Below, in pieces: positions 27,962 to 37,418 of a stretch of 64,000 nt of DNA (the stretch's first letter is position 1; every line of letters begins with the position of its first letter). The position numbers and the translations under genes were made by a program. Under the pieces are notes generated by a model that worked only from the letters and a program-made list of their open reading frames with translations, was not told the origin of the DNA and ran no database searches. Source of the DNA: G942493275 sp942493275 (GTDB lineage Bacteria > Actinomycetota > Coriobacteriia > Anaerosomatales > PHET01); contig OW818687.1 in the NCBI GenBank assembly GCA_942493275.1, forward strand, positions 1,054,001 to 1,118,000, in the 5' to 3' direction.

Positions 27962-28666
27962 TCAGCCTTCAAGCCTTCCGAACGACTCCACCAGTCGGTG
28001 GTCCTCGGACACTTCGAGGTCGTCCAGCACCTTGCCCATCGCGGCAACCATCACGGGCGGTCCGGCAACCACGAACAGGCGGTCGCGCCCTGCGTCGGCA
28101 TGCCTCAGCACCATCTCAGCCGTGATGAAGCCGGACTCGCCGTCCCACTCGGTGGGAGGGCGCTCCAGCACGCGCACGACCCGAAGCCCGACGTCCCCCA
28201 TCGCAGTGAGCTCGTCGAGGAACGGCTCGCACGATTCATCGCGATTGCCGTAGACAAGCACAGCGTCGGCGAACCGACGACCACGGCTCGCCGCATCCCG
28301 CAGCATGCTGCGGATAGGCGTGATGCCCACGCCACCGATGAGGAACGCGACCTTCTCGGCATCGTGTGGGAGGAGGAACCGGCCGCCGGGGCCGAGGATC
28401 GTCACCGAGTCCCCTGGCGCGAGCGCAACCATCGCCTGCTTGAAGGCGCTCGAGGAGAGACGGGTCGCCACCTCGAGTGTCGTATCGGAAGGTGCCGACG
28501 CGTGAGAGAAGGTCTTGGTCTGCTCCCCCTCGGCGGTCTGCAGGCTGAGCCGCAGCCACTGACCGGCCTTGAATTCGTATCCGTCGGGGCGCTCGAATAT
28601 GAGGTGCACGATGTCCTCGGCACACAGGCGTCTGTCTTGGAGAGTGATCTCGTACGTGGCCGACAC
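27962..28666 (-). CDS. Ferredoxin-NADP reductase-like FAD/NAD(P) oxidoreductase
   Basis: The 234-residue protein has an FAD-binding beta-barrel (about 1-100) and an NAD(P)-binding Rossmann domain (about 105-230). The flavin site motif RxxS appears as KTFSHAS, followed by the GxxV-type GPGGRFLLP. The pyridine nucleotide site reads FLIGGVGITPIRSML, and VVAGPPVMV is the late GPPxM motif. No [2Fe-2S] domain is present. The GTG at 28666 has GGAGG four bases upstream. It is divergent from a molybdopterin lipoprotein gene only 36 bases away, and may pass electrons to or from it; that link is inference. Confidence 0.88.
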   Translation of the reverse strand: MSATYEITLQDRRLCAEDIVHLIFERPDGYEFKAGQWLRLSLQTAEGEQTKTFSHASAPSDTTLEVATRLSSSAFKQAMVALAPGDSVTILGPGGRFLLPHDAEKVAFLIGGVGITPIRSMLRDAASRGRRFADAVLVYGNRDESCEPFLDELTAMGDVGLRVVRVLERPPTEWDGESGFITAEMVLRHADAGRDRLFVVAGPPVMVAAMGKVLDDLEVSEDHRLVESFGRLEG

Positions 28667-28684
28667 GGTACCTCCTTGTTGGTC

Positions 28685-28702
28685 GAGGGGAAGATACCCC
28701 TC
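28685..28702 (+). promoter_or_regulatory. Hairpin covering the ribosome site of the molybdopterin gene
   Basis: GAGGGG (28685-28690) and CCCCTC (28697-28702) form a six-base-pair stem that ends right before the GTG at 28703. It includes the only Shine-Dalgarno-like bases. Confidence 0.4.
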
Positions 28703-29419
28703 GTGAACCGGAGACTCGCACAGCTCGCTCTCGCAACGACCGCCTGCCTTTTGGCAGCGGTCATCACGGGATGCGACGGGTCGCTGATGATCCCCCTGCC
28801 CGAGCAGCCCAGCACCCCCGCCGAGGAGGTCGTTGGCCCCATCACGCTCGAGTCCGTCGAGGTCGAGGAGTACAAGGGCGCCAAGCTCGGCTCGGTCGAG
28901 GACTTCCGGGAGAACTCGATCAAGGGCCCGCAAGAGGTCGACCTCGAGAAGTACCGGCTGAAGGTGGTCGGCAACGTCGAAGAGCCACTGTCGCTGACCT
29001 ACGACGAGGTGCTCGAACGACAGCGCTACCAGAAGCTCGTGCGCATGAACTGCGTCGAGGGGTGGAGCGTCGACGTGCTGTGGGAGGGCGTGAAGCTTAC
29101 CGACCTGCTCGACCAGGCAGGCTACGACCCTGACTCGGAGATCGTGATCTTCCGCTGTTACGACGGCTACTCGACGTCCCTGCCGCTCGATTACGTGCGC
29201 GACAACGACATCCTGTTCGCGTACAAGATGAACGGGATCGAGATGCCGCCGGAGCGCGGCTTCCCGTTCCAGGTCGTCGCCGAAGACCGTTACGGCTACA
29301 AGTGGGCGAAGTGGGTCACCGAGATCGAGGTCAGCGACGACGTGGCCTTCAAGGGGTATTGGGAGTCGCGGGGCTACCGCAACGACGCGTTCCTGCCGGG
29401 AGAGGAGCCGGCCGAGTAG
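28703..29419 (+). CDS. Molybdopterin-dependent (sulfite oxidase-type) lipoprotein
   Basis: The 238-residue protein has a signal sequence with a lipobox-like LLAAVITGC, so it is probably an external lipoprotein. A sulfite oxidase/YedY-type molybdopterin domain spans about 70-225. The key motif is MNCVEGWSVDVLWEGV, where the cysteine is the expected molybdenum ligand; SLPLDYV and GFPFQVVAEDRYGYKWAKWV follow. It is shorter than YedY and lacks a Tat twin-arginine pair that I can see (NRRLAQLA is the closest), so the export route is open. The GTG start is inferred from the signal sequence. Confidence 0.83.
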   Translation: MNRRLAQLALATTACLLAAVITGCDGSLMIPLPEQPSTPAEEVVGPITLESVEVEEYKGAKLGSVEDFRENSIKGPQEVDLEKYRLKVVGNVEEPLSLTYDEVLERQRYQKLVRMNCVEGWSVDVLWEGVKLTDLLDQAGYDPDSEIVIFRCYDGYSTSLPLDYVRDNDILFAYKMNGIEMPPERGFPFQVVAEDRYGYKWAKWVTEIEVSDDVAFKGYWESRGYRNDAFLPGEEPAE

Positions 29420-29425
29420 CGACTC

Positions 29426-30096
<671 letters not shown>

Positions 30097-30100
<4 letters not shown>

Positions 30101-30483
30101 GAGGTCTCCTCGGCGGGAGCAGCGGGGGTGCACTGCATGAAGCCGTTGATGAAGAAGCACTCGGCTGCGGGATCGTTGATGAGGATGAGCAGATCGTGCT
30201 CGGCGATTCCGGGCTCGAATCCCAGGTGCTTGGAGATCGACGTGTAGAGCCTCTCCTTGACCTCAGCGGGACGCGGAAGCATCGATATCTCGATGATGGT
30301 GAGACGGTCGGACTTGATCTCCGTGGCGTCGATATCGTCAACCGGCGTCTCGATAATGCGCTGCATAATACGGTCGTCCGGGACGCCGAGCGCCTCGGTG
30401 AGCGCGCTTCGCACGCCGTGCAGGATCGAGCGCTTGTAGAGGACCGACTTGCCCTCTTGGATGTCGATGCGAACGATAGGCAC
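30097..30483 (-). CDS. Tautomerase family protein (4-oxalocrotonate type)
   Basis: The 128-residue protein starts with a GTG, and the mature N-terminus would be Pro, in PIVRIDIQEGKS. In this superfamily the N-terminal proline is the catalytic base. The rest follows the double-length tautomerase pattern (Tautomerase_2), with RIIETPVDDIDATE and the TIIEISMLPRPAEVK strand-helix. Substrate is unknown. GAGGAG lies 5 bases before the start. The downstream partner is the hemolysin III gene. Confidence 0.85.
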
Positions 30484-30546
30484 GGCTGCTCCTCGATACG
30501 GGAATGCATCCATTATACCCGGCGGCAGATTCACGGAGGTGTCGGT

Positions 30547-30819
30547 GTGGGAACGGAACGTGCGCGCGTGATCGTCGAGGGCCGGGTCCAAGGCGTCTGG
30601 TTCAGAGAGTCTACCCGCCGAGAAGCCGCATCCGTCGGCGTCAGCGGCTGGGTTCGCAATCTCCCCGACGGGCGCGTAGAGGCGGTCTTCGAGGGGGAGC
30701 GCGACGCGGTGGCCCGCATAGTCGCGTGGTCCGCGCACGGTCCCGAGCGCGCCGTCGTCACCTCGCTCGAGCAGTTCGCCGAGGAGCCCGAGGGGCTGGC
30801 TCGGTTCGAGGTGCGCTAA
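30547..30819 (+). CDS. acyP: Acylphosphatase
   Basis: The 90-residue protein is a complete acylphosphatase. The phosphate loop GRVQGVWFRESTRREA contains the catalytic Arg, and GWVRNLPDGRVEAVFEGE contains the catalytic Asn. It hydrolyses acyl phosphates in the cytoplasm. The GTG at 30547 fits GGAGG upstream; the open frame runs further but without domain content. The end overlaps the convergent EamA gene by 4 bases. Confidence 0.93.
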   Translation: MGTERARVIVEGRVQGVWFRESTRREAASVGVSGWVRNLPDGRVEAVFEGERDAVARIVAWSAHGPERAVVTSLEQFAEEPEGLARFEVR

Positions 30820-31691
30820 CGCACCTGACCGCGCGACTGCACGAGCCACACGCCAAGGATTGCGACGGTGCCGCCCACGATCGTGAGCATCGTCGGCACC
30901 TCGCCGAGCCAGAACCAGGCGATCACGGCAGCGTTCACCGGCTGGAAGTTCAGGAAGGATGCGAGTGAGCTCGCCGGCATCTTCGAGAGCGCCTGGCTCC
31001 ACAGCACGTAGCTGATCGCCCCCGGGAAGATGCCCAGGTAGACGACCGCGAGTGTCGAGGCCGGCGCGGCGACCTGCATCTGCTCGATCAGTGTGGGCGC
31101 GAACACGAGCATGGGGATGGTGCCTGCCCAGATCGCGTAGGCGGTGAACTCGAGCCCCGAGTAGCGCCTGAGCGGCGGCTTGCTCACGATCATGTAGAGC
31201 GAGGTCGCCACGGCCGAGAGCAGGATCAGCAGCGCGTTCACGTTGAAGCTCAGCCCGCCGGCCTCCCCCACCGAGATGAGCACGACGCCCGCGAACGACA
31301 GCACAACGCCGAACCATCCCGCGCGCGACATCCGCTCGCCGAGGAACCGCGACGACAGCAGCGCGGTGAAGACCGGCGACGCCGAGATCAGCAGCGCTGC
31401 CGCGCCTGACATGACCGTCTGCTCTCCGTAGTTGAGCGCCACGTGATAGATGGTGATCCCGAGGAACCCGGCCAGCGCGATGACCGGCAGGTCTCGGCGG
31501 TCCGGAAGGCGCATGCGCGTCAGGAGGGCGTAGACCGCGAGCACGAGCGACGCGGTGCCGAAACGCAGGAGCGCGACCTCGCCGGGACCGTAGCTCTGAA
31601 GGCCCGCGCGGATGCCCGCGAACGCGGACGCCCACAGGACGAGGGCGATCGCGATGATGATGAGAGTGCGGGCGTCGGGTCGCGTGTTCAC
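30816..31691 (-). CDS. EamA/DMT family transporter
   Basis: The 291-residue protein has ten hydrophobic segments made of two EamA repeats (about 10-140 and 150-285). The second contains GLEFTAYAIWAG and LGIFPGAISYVLWSQAL, typical of drug/metabolite exporters. Substrate cannot be told. The GTG start is at 31691. Confidence 0.9.
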   Translation of the reverse strand: MNTRPDARTLIIIAIALVLWASAFAGIRAGLQSYGPGEVALLRFGTASLVLAVYALLTRMRLPDRRDLPVIALAGFLGITIYHVALNYGEQTVMSGAAALLISASPVFTALLSSRFLGERMSRAGWFGVVLSFAGVVLISVGEAGGLSFNVNALLILLSAVATSLYMIVSKPPLRRYSGLEFTAYAIWAGTIPMLVFAPTLIEQMQVAAPASTLAVVYLGIFPGAISYVLWSQALSKMPASSLASFLNFQPVNAAVIAWFWLGEVPTMLTIVGGTVAILGVWLVQSRGQVR

Positions 31692-31701
31692 GTAGGAGAG
31701 A

Positions 31702-32928
31702 CTACTCCAACCTGAGCCGCGTGACGCCGATCGCGATGGTAACGGCCGCGAAACCGAGCAGGAGCGTCGCCGGGAGCAGGACCGCTTCTAGCCCCATGCC
31801 CCGCGCGACCACGTCCTTGAGGCCGATGACCGCCCAGCCTGTGGGGGTGAGCTTGGCAACCGTCTGCATGGTGGGCGACGTGATCTCGATCGGCCAGTAG
31901 CACCCGCCGAGCATGGCGAGCGCGGTCGAGAGCACCGGTCCGATCGCGCTCATCTGGCTACGGGTGCGCACGAGCGCCGAGACCATCACGCCGAGGCCTG
32001 TCGCCGCGAGGATGAGTGAGAGCAGCATTACCGAGACGGCCAGCGGGTCGCTTCCCCATGGCACGCCGAAGACGACCGCACCGAGCCCCACGAGGATCGC
32101 GGCCTCGAATGCGGCGACCAGCGCGACCCCGACCACCTTGCCGCCGAGTACCTCGGCACGGCGCGCGGGGGCGGCGAGCACTCGGCGAAGCGTGCCTAGT
32201 TCGCGGTCCTCGAGCACGCCTCCGGCACTGCCGAGCGCGACCATGAAGACGAAGAAGACCGTGAAGCCGACCGAGTACTGCGTGTTGGCGGGCGCCTCGA
32301 GCTCGGCGGCCCGGCTACCCTCGAGCTGCACGTAGGCGGCGTCGACGTCTATGGGCGCCTCGGGGAACCAGAAATCATCGGCGGTGTTGTACGCGTTTGC
32401 GAAGCCGGGCACGAAGTCGAGCGGCCGTCCGGGGCCCTCGGGCGTCGTCGCGGCCAGCACCTTGTAGGCGTCTTCGCTCGCCCGCGCCGCGGTCACGTTG
32501 GTCGCAACCCGCATCGCTGCGCCCCGCACGACCTCGAGCGCGGCCTGTCCGCGCTGCGACGCCGGGTCGTGCACGACCTCGACGGTCGCGGTCTCGCTCG
32601 CTTCTATCGCGGCGCCGAACCCCTTGGGGATCACGACCGCGACCGGCGCGTCGCCCTCGCGAACGGTGGCGCGCGCCTCCTCGGCGGGAACCCACTTCGC
32701 GTCGAAGGCGACCGCGTCGTCGATGAGCACGATGACCGCCTTCGAATAGCGCGTTCCGTCCTGGTCGTCGACGAGGATCTCGAGCGGGCGCTCGACGCCG
32801 CCGGAGCCGAACGCGGTGCCGAACACGAACGTCAGCAGCAGCGGCAGCACGATGACGCCGACCAGCTCGGCCCGGTCGCGGAAGATCTCGAGCAGGTTGA
32901 GCTGCGCGATGGCCAGCACGCGTCTCAT
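31702..32928 (-). CDS. ABC-2 type transporter permease
   Basis: The 408-residue protein has an N-terminal span (about 20-40), a large extracytoplasmic domain (about 45-225) and five C-terminal spans, the layout of ABC-2 permeases of the NatB/YhgE type. GVLEDRELGTLRRVLAAPARRAEVLGGK is the conserved cytoplasmic coupling segment. It is the last of three ABC genes, with a 4-base overlap to the other permease. The ATG at 32928 has GGGGAGG upstream. Confidence 0.88.
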   Translation of the reverse strand: MRRVLAIAQLNLLEIFRDRAELVGVIVLPLLLTFVFGTAFGSGGVERPLEILVDDQDGTRYSKAVIVLIDDAVAFDAKWVPAEEARATVREGDAPVAVVIPKGFGAAIEASETATVEVVHDPASQRGQAALEVVRGAAMRVATNVTAARASEDAYKVLAATTPEGPGRPLDFVPGFANAYNTADDFWFPEAPIDVDAAYVQLEGSRAAELEAPANTQYSVGFTVFFVFMVALGSAGGVLEDRELGTLRRVLAAPARRAEVLGGKVVGVALVAAFEAAILVGLGAVVFGVPWGSDPLAVSVMLLSLILAATGLGVMVSALVRTRSQMSAIGPVLSTALAMLGGCYWPIEITSPTMQTVAKLTPTGWAVIGLKDVVARGMGLEAVLLPATLLLGFAAVTIAIGVTRLRLE

Positions 32929-34214
32929 CCGCGCCTCCCCATCAGCAGCGAGCCGATTGCGAAGAAGACGGTCGCGAGGCCGAGCAGCGCACCGATCGGC
33001 CCGAGTACGTCGCCGACGCCCGCGCCGTTCATCTGCACCGCGCTCCAGCCCTCCATCGTCCAGCCCACCACAGAGAAGTAGCGGATCGGCTGGAGCCACT
33101 GCGGCAGGACCGTGATGGTGAAGAACGCGCCACCGATGAGCGCCTGGATCTGGATGACGAGCGGCCCGATTCCGCCGGCGCCACGCTCGGTCTTGGCGAT
33201 GGACGCGATGAGAAGCGCGAGTCCGGTGACGGCGAGCATCTCGGCGGCGGCGATGACGTAGATCGCGAACACGTCGTCACCCCACTGCACGCCAAAGAGG
33301 AAGCGTGTGAACACGTACAGCACCGTGAACTGCGCCATGCCGAGGACCCAGATGCCGAGCATCTTGCCGCCGGTGACCGACAGCGCGCTCGTGGGTGTCG
33401 CCAGCAGCCTCGACAGCGTCTGCTCGCGGCGCTCCTTGATGGTGGCGAACGCGCCAAACATCGCGCCGAACATCAGGAACATCGACGTCATCGACAGGCC
33501 GAAGAAGTCGATGGCGCGAAGTTCGATGTCGGGCGCGGCAGTCTGCTCGTCGACGGCGACGGTCTCGAGCGCCCCCTCGGCGGTCGCGCGCGAAATCGCG
33601 ATGCCCTGAAGCATCGGCCAGATCGTCGGGTCCCTGGTCGCCGAGGCGGCAAAGCCGCCAGCCTCGACGCCCACGGCCTGCACGGTCTGTACCGCGACCG
33701 ACGCCGCGGCGTATTGCGCGGCGAGCGAGCGCACCACGCTCTCGAGGATGCCTGCGGCGACCTCCTGGCCCGGATCCTTGTAGACCGCGAGCTTCACCGG
33801 CTCGGTCATGAACACGTCTTCCGAGTAGCTCGGCGGGATCACGAGGGCGGCTGCCAGGTCACCGGCAGCGACCTGCTCGCGCGCCTCCTCGGCATCATCG
33901 AGCTCCTCGACGGTGAAGATCTCGGTGAGTCGCTCGTCGGTGGTGAGGAGGTCGGTGAGCTCGTCGCCGAGCAGGAAGCGCTCAGCGGGTGCCTCCGCGC
34001 CCGGCCGGCTGGGCAGTCGGCTGGAGGCATCGTAACCCTCGTCCAGGTTCACCACGCCGACGTGAATGGTGATGTCGCCGTCGGTGGTTCCGCCCAGCGC
34101 CGAGCCGAGGATGAAGATCAGCACCACCGGCATGCCCAGAAGCACGCCGAGTGCGGCGACGTCGCGCAGCCACACTCGGACGTCTTTCCAGGCTATGTGG
34201 AACGCGCGCATCAT
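32925..34214 (-). CDS. ABC-2 type transporter permease
   Basis: The 429-residue protein has the same layout as its neighbour: an N-terminal span, an external domain to about residue 240 and five or six spans, with FATIKERREQTLSRLLATPTSALSVTGGK as the coupling segment. The two permeases probably form a heterodimer. Its ATG overlaps the end of the ATPase gene by one base. Substrate is unknown; the family often exports lipids, antibiotics or sodium. Confidence 0.88.
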   Translation of the reverse strand: MMRAFHIAWKDVRVWLRDVAALGVLLGMPVVLIFILGSALGGTTDGDITIHVGVVNLDEGYDASSRLPSRPGAEAPAERFLLGDELTDLLTTDERLTEIFTVEELDDAEEAREQVAAGDLAAALVIPPSYSEDVFMTEPVKLAVYKDPGQEVAAGILESVVRSLAAQYAAASVAVQTVQAVGVEAGGFAASATRDPTIWPMLQGIAISRATAEGALETVAVDEQTAAPDIELRAIDFFGLSMTSMFLMFGAMFGAFATIKERREQTLSRLLATPTSALSVTGGKMLGIWVLGMAQFTVLYVFTRFLFGVQWGDDVFAIYVIAAAEMLAVTGLALLIASIAKTERGAGGIGPLVIQIQALIGGAFFTITVLPQWLQPIRYFSVVGWTMEGWSAVQMNGAGVGDVLGPIGALLGLATVFFAIGSLLMGRRG

Positions 34215-35205
34215 CAGTCGCGCAGCCCGCGGCCAGTGAGGTGCAGGAAGACGCTCTCGAGGTTGGGCTCGACGATCTCGACCGCGCGCACGTGAGCGCC
34301 TGCGCTCGTGACGGCCTCGACGATGCCGCCCAGAACCGCGGCCGCATCAGGAGCGATGACCTCGATACCCGCGGCGGTCGCCTCGGCACGCGTGACCCCG
34401 CCCAGCTGCCGTATCGCGCCCAGCGCGCGCTCGGCTTCCGCGCTCGCAGGAGCGTCATCGGCCACGACGTCTTCGGGCTGCTCGGCGAGTCCGTCACCGA
34501 GTGCGATGCGGATGACGTCCTCGTCACCCACGAGCGCGCGCAACTCCTCGAGGGTGCCGAGCGCGATCAGCTTGCCGTGGTCGATGATCGCGATGCGGTC
34601 GCACAGCGCCTCGACCTCTTCCATGTAGTGACTCGTGTAGACGACGGTCATACCAGCGCGGTTGAGCTCGCGCACGGAGTCGAGGATGTGGTTGCGGCTC
34701 TGCGGGTCGATGCCCACCGTGGGCTCGTCCATGAGGAGCACCTGCGGGCGATGCAGGATGCCTGCGGCGATGTTGATGCGCCGCTTCATGCCTCCGGAGA
34801 ACGTCTCGATGCGCTTCTTCGCCTTGTCCTCGAGGCCGGCCATCGCAAGTCCACTGTCGACCGCCTCGGAAAGCTCCTTGCCCGACAGTCCGTACATCCG
34901 ACCCCAGAACATAAGGTTCTCGCGCGCGGTCAGTGATGGGTACAGCGCGATCTCCTGCGGCACCATCCCCAGCTCGGCGCGCACCTTGAGCGACTCCTTG
35001 CTCGCCGAGTGACCAGCGACGATTGCGTCGCCCGAGTCAGGGGCGAGCAGGCACGCGATCATCGAGATCGTGGTGGTCTTGCCGCGCCGTTGGGGCCGAG
35101 CAGACCGAAGACCTCGCCCTCTTCGATCTCGAAGCTCACCCCGTCTACGGCGGTGACGTCTCCGAATCGCTTAACCAAGTCGCGAGCCTCGAGGATCGCG
35201 GTCAC
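34214..35205 (-). pseudogene. ABC transporter ATP-binding protein, frameshifted in Walker A
   Basis: Two minus-strand frames together make one ABC ATPase of about 330 residues. The N-terminal part starts with GTG at 35205, overlapping the amidotransferase stop. It reads in frame through GLLGPNGA, then loses frame where GKTTT is expected: the bases are GGCGCGGCAAG, one G short of GGCGCGGGCAAG, near 35081-35083. The second frame (from an internal ATG at 35062) continues with QEIALYPSLTARENL (Q-loop), FSGGMKRR (signature), LLMDEPTVGID (Walker B) and TSHYMEE (H-loop). The rest is intact, as are both permeases, so a sequencing error or very recent mutation is likely. Without the base the product lacks the P-loop. 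Confidence 0.85.
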
Positions 35206-35921
35206 TGTCCCTCATCCTCCCTCGGCCCGAGCGCCTCCATACGGTCGAGCAGCGCGTACAGCGCTTCGCCGGCTGCGCCGGAGTAGCTGCGCGCGCCCTG
35301 CATCAATTCGTGCGCTGACTGCATATACGGCCCCGATGCTATCTCCCCTGCACAGTGCTCGAGCAACAGTTCCACATCGTTCGGGGCCCACTCGAGATGG
35401 AACTGCAGCGCGACCACGCGCCCACCCTCGGCCGAGAAGGCCTGGTTGCGGCACGCGGGCGTGGAGAGCGCGGGTTCAATGTCCGCCGGAAGCGAGAAAG
35501 TGTCGCCGTGCCACAGCCCCACCACGGCCTGATCCGGGAACGCCGAGAAGACCGGGTCCGACGCGCCCGCCGACGTGAGGGTCACCGGGAACCAGCCGAT
35601 CTCGCGGTGCTCGTTGCGCCGGATAGCGCCGCCGACCAGCTCGGCCAGGATCTGTGCCCCAAGGCAGACGCCGATAACAAGCCGCCCCTCCGAGATGACC
35701 TCGACGATCCAGCGCTTCTCTGCGGTGAGCCAGGGGCTTGCGACCTCGTCATCGGCGTCCATGGGACCGCCCATGACCACGAGCAAGTCGACCTCGCGGG
35801 GCGGCGGGAACTCCTCGGTGAGGGCAAACGACGAGGTCAGCTCGTGACCGCGCGCCTCGGCCCACGACGCGATGAGGCCCGGACCCTCGAACGGGACGTG
35901 CCGGATGACGTGTACGCGCAC
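35202..35921 (-). CDS. Type 1 glutamine amidotransferase (GMP synthase-like)
   Basis: The 239-residue protein is a class I glutamine amidotransferase. The nucleophile is in VIGVCLGAQILA and the catalytic His in ALQFHLEW; the glutamate follows shortly after. DLLVVMGGPMDADDE is the N-terminal oxyanion strand. It has no synthetase domain, like the stand-alone GMP-synthase-like hydrolases, so the ammonia acceptor or substrate is unknown. Its stop overlaps the ATPase start in a GTGA junction, so it is probably the first gene of the ABC operon. Confidence 0.88.
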   Translation of the reverse strand: MRVHVIRHVPFEGPGLIASWAEARGHELTSSFALTEEFPPPREVDLLVVMGGPMDADDEVASPWLTAEKRWIVEVISEGRLVIGVCLGAQILAELVGGAIRRNEHREIGWFPVTLTSAGASDPVFSAFPDQAVVGLWHGDTFSLPADIEPALSTPACRNQAFSAEGGRVVALQFHLEWAPNDVELLLEHCAGEIASGPYMQSAHELMQGARSYSGAAGEALYALLDRMEALGPREDEGQ

Positions 35922-35973
35922 TGAAGGACCCCTCCCGACGCTACGACGCGCCTATCGTAGCGCAGGGCGCAGA

Positions 35974-36489
35974 TCACTCGCGCTCGGGAAATCCCCCATG
36001 GTCGGGGCCGCCGACGCTGCCCGTGGCGCTCGTGCCGTTGGGGGCGTCCGGAAGTGGATCCGCGACGTCGTCACCCATCGCATCGACCACGCGACGCGCC
36101 GTGTCATCCTCGAAGCCCGGCAACTTGATGCCGTCGTCCTCGTCCTCGGTGATGAGGGGCTTTTGCTTCGCCCACAGGTCACGCTCGTCTCGGCGGCCGG
36201 GCTCTGCCTCACGCTCCTCATCGGGAGCGGGGCTTCCTTTCCGGTGGGTCGCGCCCTCCGGCACCAGGTTCAGGTCATCTGCGTCCGGGGTCTCGACGCC
36301 CATCGTGTAGGGCACGTCATCGACGGTTCCGGGACGATCACCATCGGCCCAGGGGTCGTTCACGTAGTCATCCGGCGGCAGGTCCTCGGCGGCCGTATCG
36401 GAATCATGCGGCTCGATCAGGAGCCCGCCATCCTTGTCGAGACGCTCCTCGAACTGCTTCTGCTCTCGTTTGAGGTCGTCGGAGCCCAT
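35974..36489 (-). CDS. Acidic hypothetical protein
   Basis: The 171-residue product is strongly acidic and rich in Asp, Glu, Gly and Pro. It has a charged N-terminal helix (LKREQKQFEERLDKDGG) and no membrane span or known motif; it is probably largely disordered. The ATG at 36489 has GAGGGTGAG upstream. Codon use fits the neighbours, which supports a real gene, but no family is recognised. Confidence 0.55.
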   Translation of the reverse strand: MGSDDLKREQKQFEERLDKDGGLLIEPHDSDTAAEDLPPDDYVNDPWADGDRPGTVDDVPYTMGVETPDADDLNLVPEGATHRKGSPAPDEEREAEPGRRDERDLWAKQKPLITEDEDDGIKLPGFEDDTARRVVDAMGDDVADPLPDAPNGTSATGSVGGPDHGGFPERE

Positions 36490-36620
36490 GCGCTCACCCT
36501 CTCGTCGGTCGGGCCAATGCCCCTGTGAGGGTGAGTGTTCCCGCGTCTGGCGATACACGAAACCCACTCCCTCACTCGGGCACCCAACCTCGAGTGACGT
36601 GAGCCGCAGCCGAAATTGGG

Positions 36621-36650
36621 TTGTCGGATCGCGCGATGCGCGGTTATACT
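36621..36650 (+). promoter_or_regulatory. MazEF promoter, predicted leaderless
   Basis: TTGTCG (36621-36626) and TATACT (36645-36650) are 18 bases apart. The antitoxin ATG is at 36657, about where transcription should begin, so the mRNA is probably leaderless. Confidence 0.65.
36630..36642. promoter_or_regulatory. Palindrome between the MazEF promoter boxes
   Basis: CGCGC-GAT-GCGCG is a perfect inverted repeat in the promoter spacer, the expected place for an autorepression operator bound by the antitoxin. Confidence 0.5.
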
Positions 36651-36656
36651 TTCGGT

Positions 36657-36893
36657 ATGAAGACAGCGATCTCAATACCTGACGACGTGTTCAGCGACGC
36701 CGAGAAGCTCGCTCACGAGCTCAAGCAGTCGCGAAGCCAACTGTACAGTCGTGCGGTTCGGGAGTACGTCGCCCGCCATTCGCCAGACCGGATCACCGCC
36801 GCGCTTGATTCCGTTTGTGCTGAGGAGCCGGTCGCGGACGCCGGCTTTCTCGACCACGCGGCACGCCGCACCCTGGAGAGGTCCGAGTGGTGA
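36657..36893 (+). CDS. Ribbon-helix-helix antitoxin (MazE/CopG type)
   Basis: The 78-residue protein starts with KTAISIPDDVFSDAEKLAHELK, a ribbon-helix-helix DNA-binding unit, and ends with an acidic tail that would cover the toxin. It is followed by a MazF gene whose GTG start overlaps its stop. The ATG at 36657 is right after the -10 box, so no ribosome site is expected. It should repress its own promoter through the palindrome at 36630-36642. Confidence 0.88.
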   Translation: MKTAISIPDDVFSDAEKLAHELKQSRSQLYSRAVREYVARHSPDRITAALDSVCAEEPVADAGFLDHAARRTLERSEW

Positions 36894-37231
36894 TAGCGCA
36901 AGGCGAGATCTGGTGGGCCGACCTTGGAGAGCCGGCCGGTTCCGCGCCCGGCTACCGCCGCCCCGTCGTCGTTGTACAGAGTGACTCTTTCAACCGCAGC
37001 CGCATCGGCACTGTGGTGTGCGTACCGCTGACGTCCAATCTCCGCTGGGCGGATGCTCCGGGCAACGTGCTGCTCGATGGTACGACCACCGGACTGCCCA
37101 AGGACTCAGTCGCGAACGTCTCTCAGATCGTTACGCTCGACCGTGGCGTGTTGACAGACCGCGTGAGCTCGTTGCCCGAGAGCAAACTGGACCTCGTGCT
37201 GTTCGGAGTAGACGTCGTCCTTGGCCGCTGA
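36887..37231 (+). CDS. mazF: MazF-type endoribonuclease toxin
   Basis: The 114-residue protein is a PemK/MazF toxin: QGEIWWADLGEP, then GYRRPVVVVQSDSFN, VVCVPLTSNLR and the late KDSVANVSQIVTLDR. The Arg and Thr/Ser residues of the MazF active site are in the second and third of these. It cuts mRNA at short sequences when free of antitoxin. Two adjacent GTG codons (36887 and 36890) could start it; both overlap the antitoxin stop. Confidence 0.92.
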   Translation: MVIAQGEIWWADLGEPAGSAPGYRRPVVVVQSDSFNRSRIGTVVCVPLTSNLRWADAPGNVLLDGTTTGLPKDSVANVSQIVTLDRGVLTDRVSSLPESKLDLVLFGVDVVLGR

Positions 37232-37234
37232 TCT

Positions 37235-37378
37235 CTAGCCGCGTCGGCCGGTGATCAGGTTGTAGATCAGGACCACAAGTGCAACCACCAGCAGGATATG
37301 AATGAGGCTGCCGCCGATTTGGAAGCTGAAGCCGAGCAGCCAGAGCACGACCAGAATCAAGATGATTGTCCACAGCAT
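37235..37378 (-). CDS. lmo0937-family small membrane protein
   Basis: The 47-residue protein has two spans: MLWTIILILVVLWLLGF and then LIHILLVVALVVLIYNLI with GRRG at the end. This is the lmo0937 pattern known from many Gram-positives and linked to stress regulons. The ATG at 37378 matches the family start; an ATG three codons earlier is also possible. Confidence 0.8.
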   Translation of the reverse strand: MLWTIILILVVLWLLGFSFQIGGSLIHILLVVALVVLIYNLITGRRG

Positions 37379-37418
37379 AGTGACCATCCCTATCGTCAGA
37401 TCGAAGGTCGGTGCCGAC

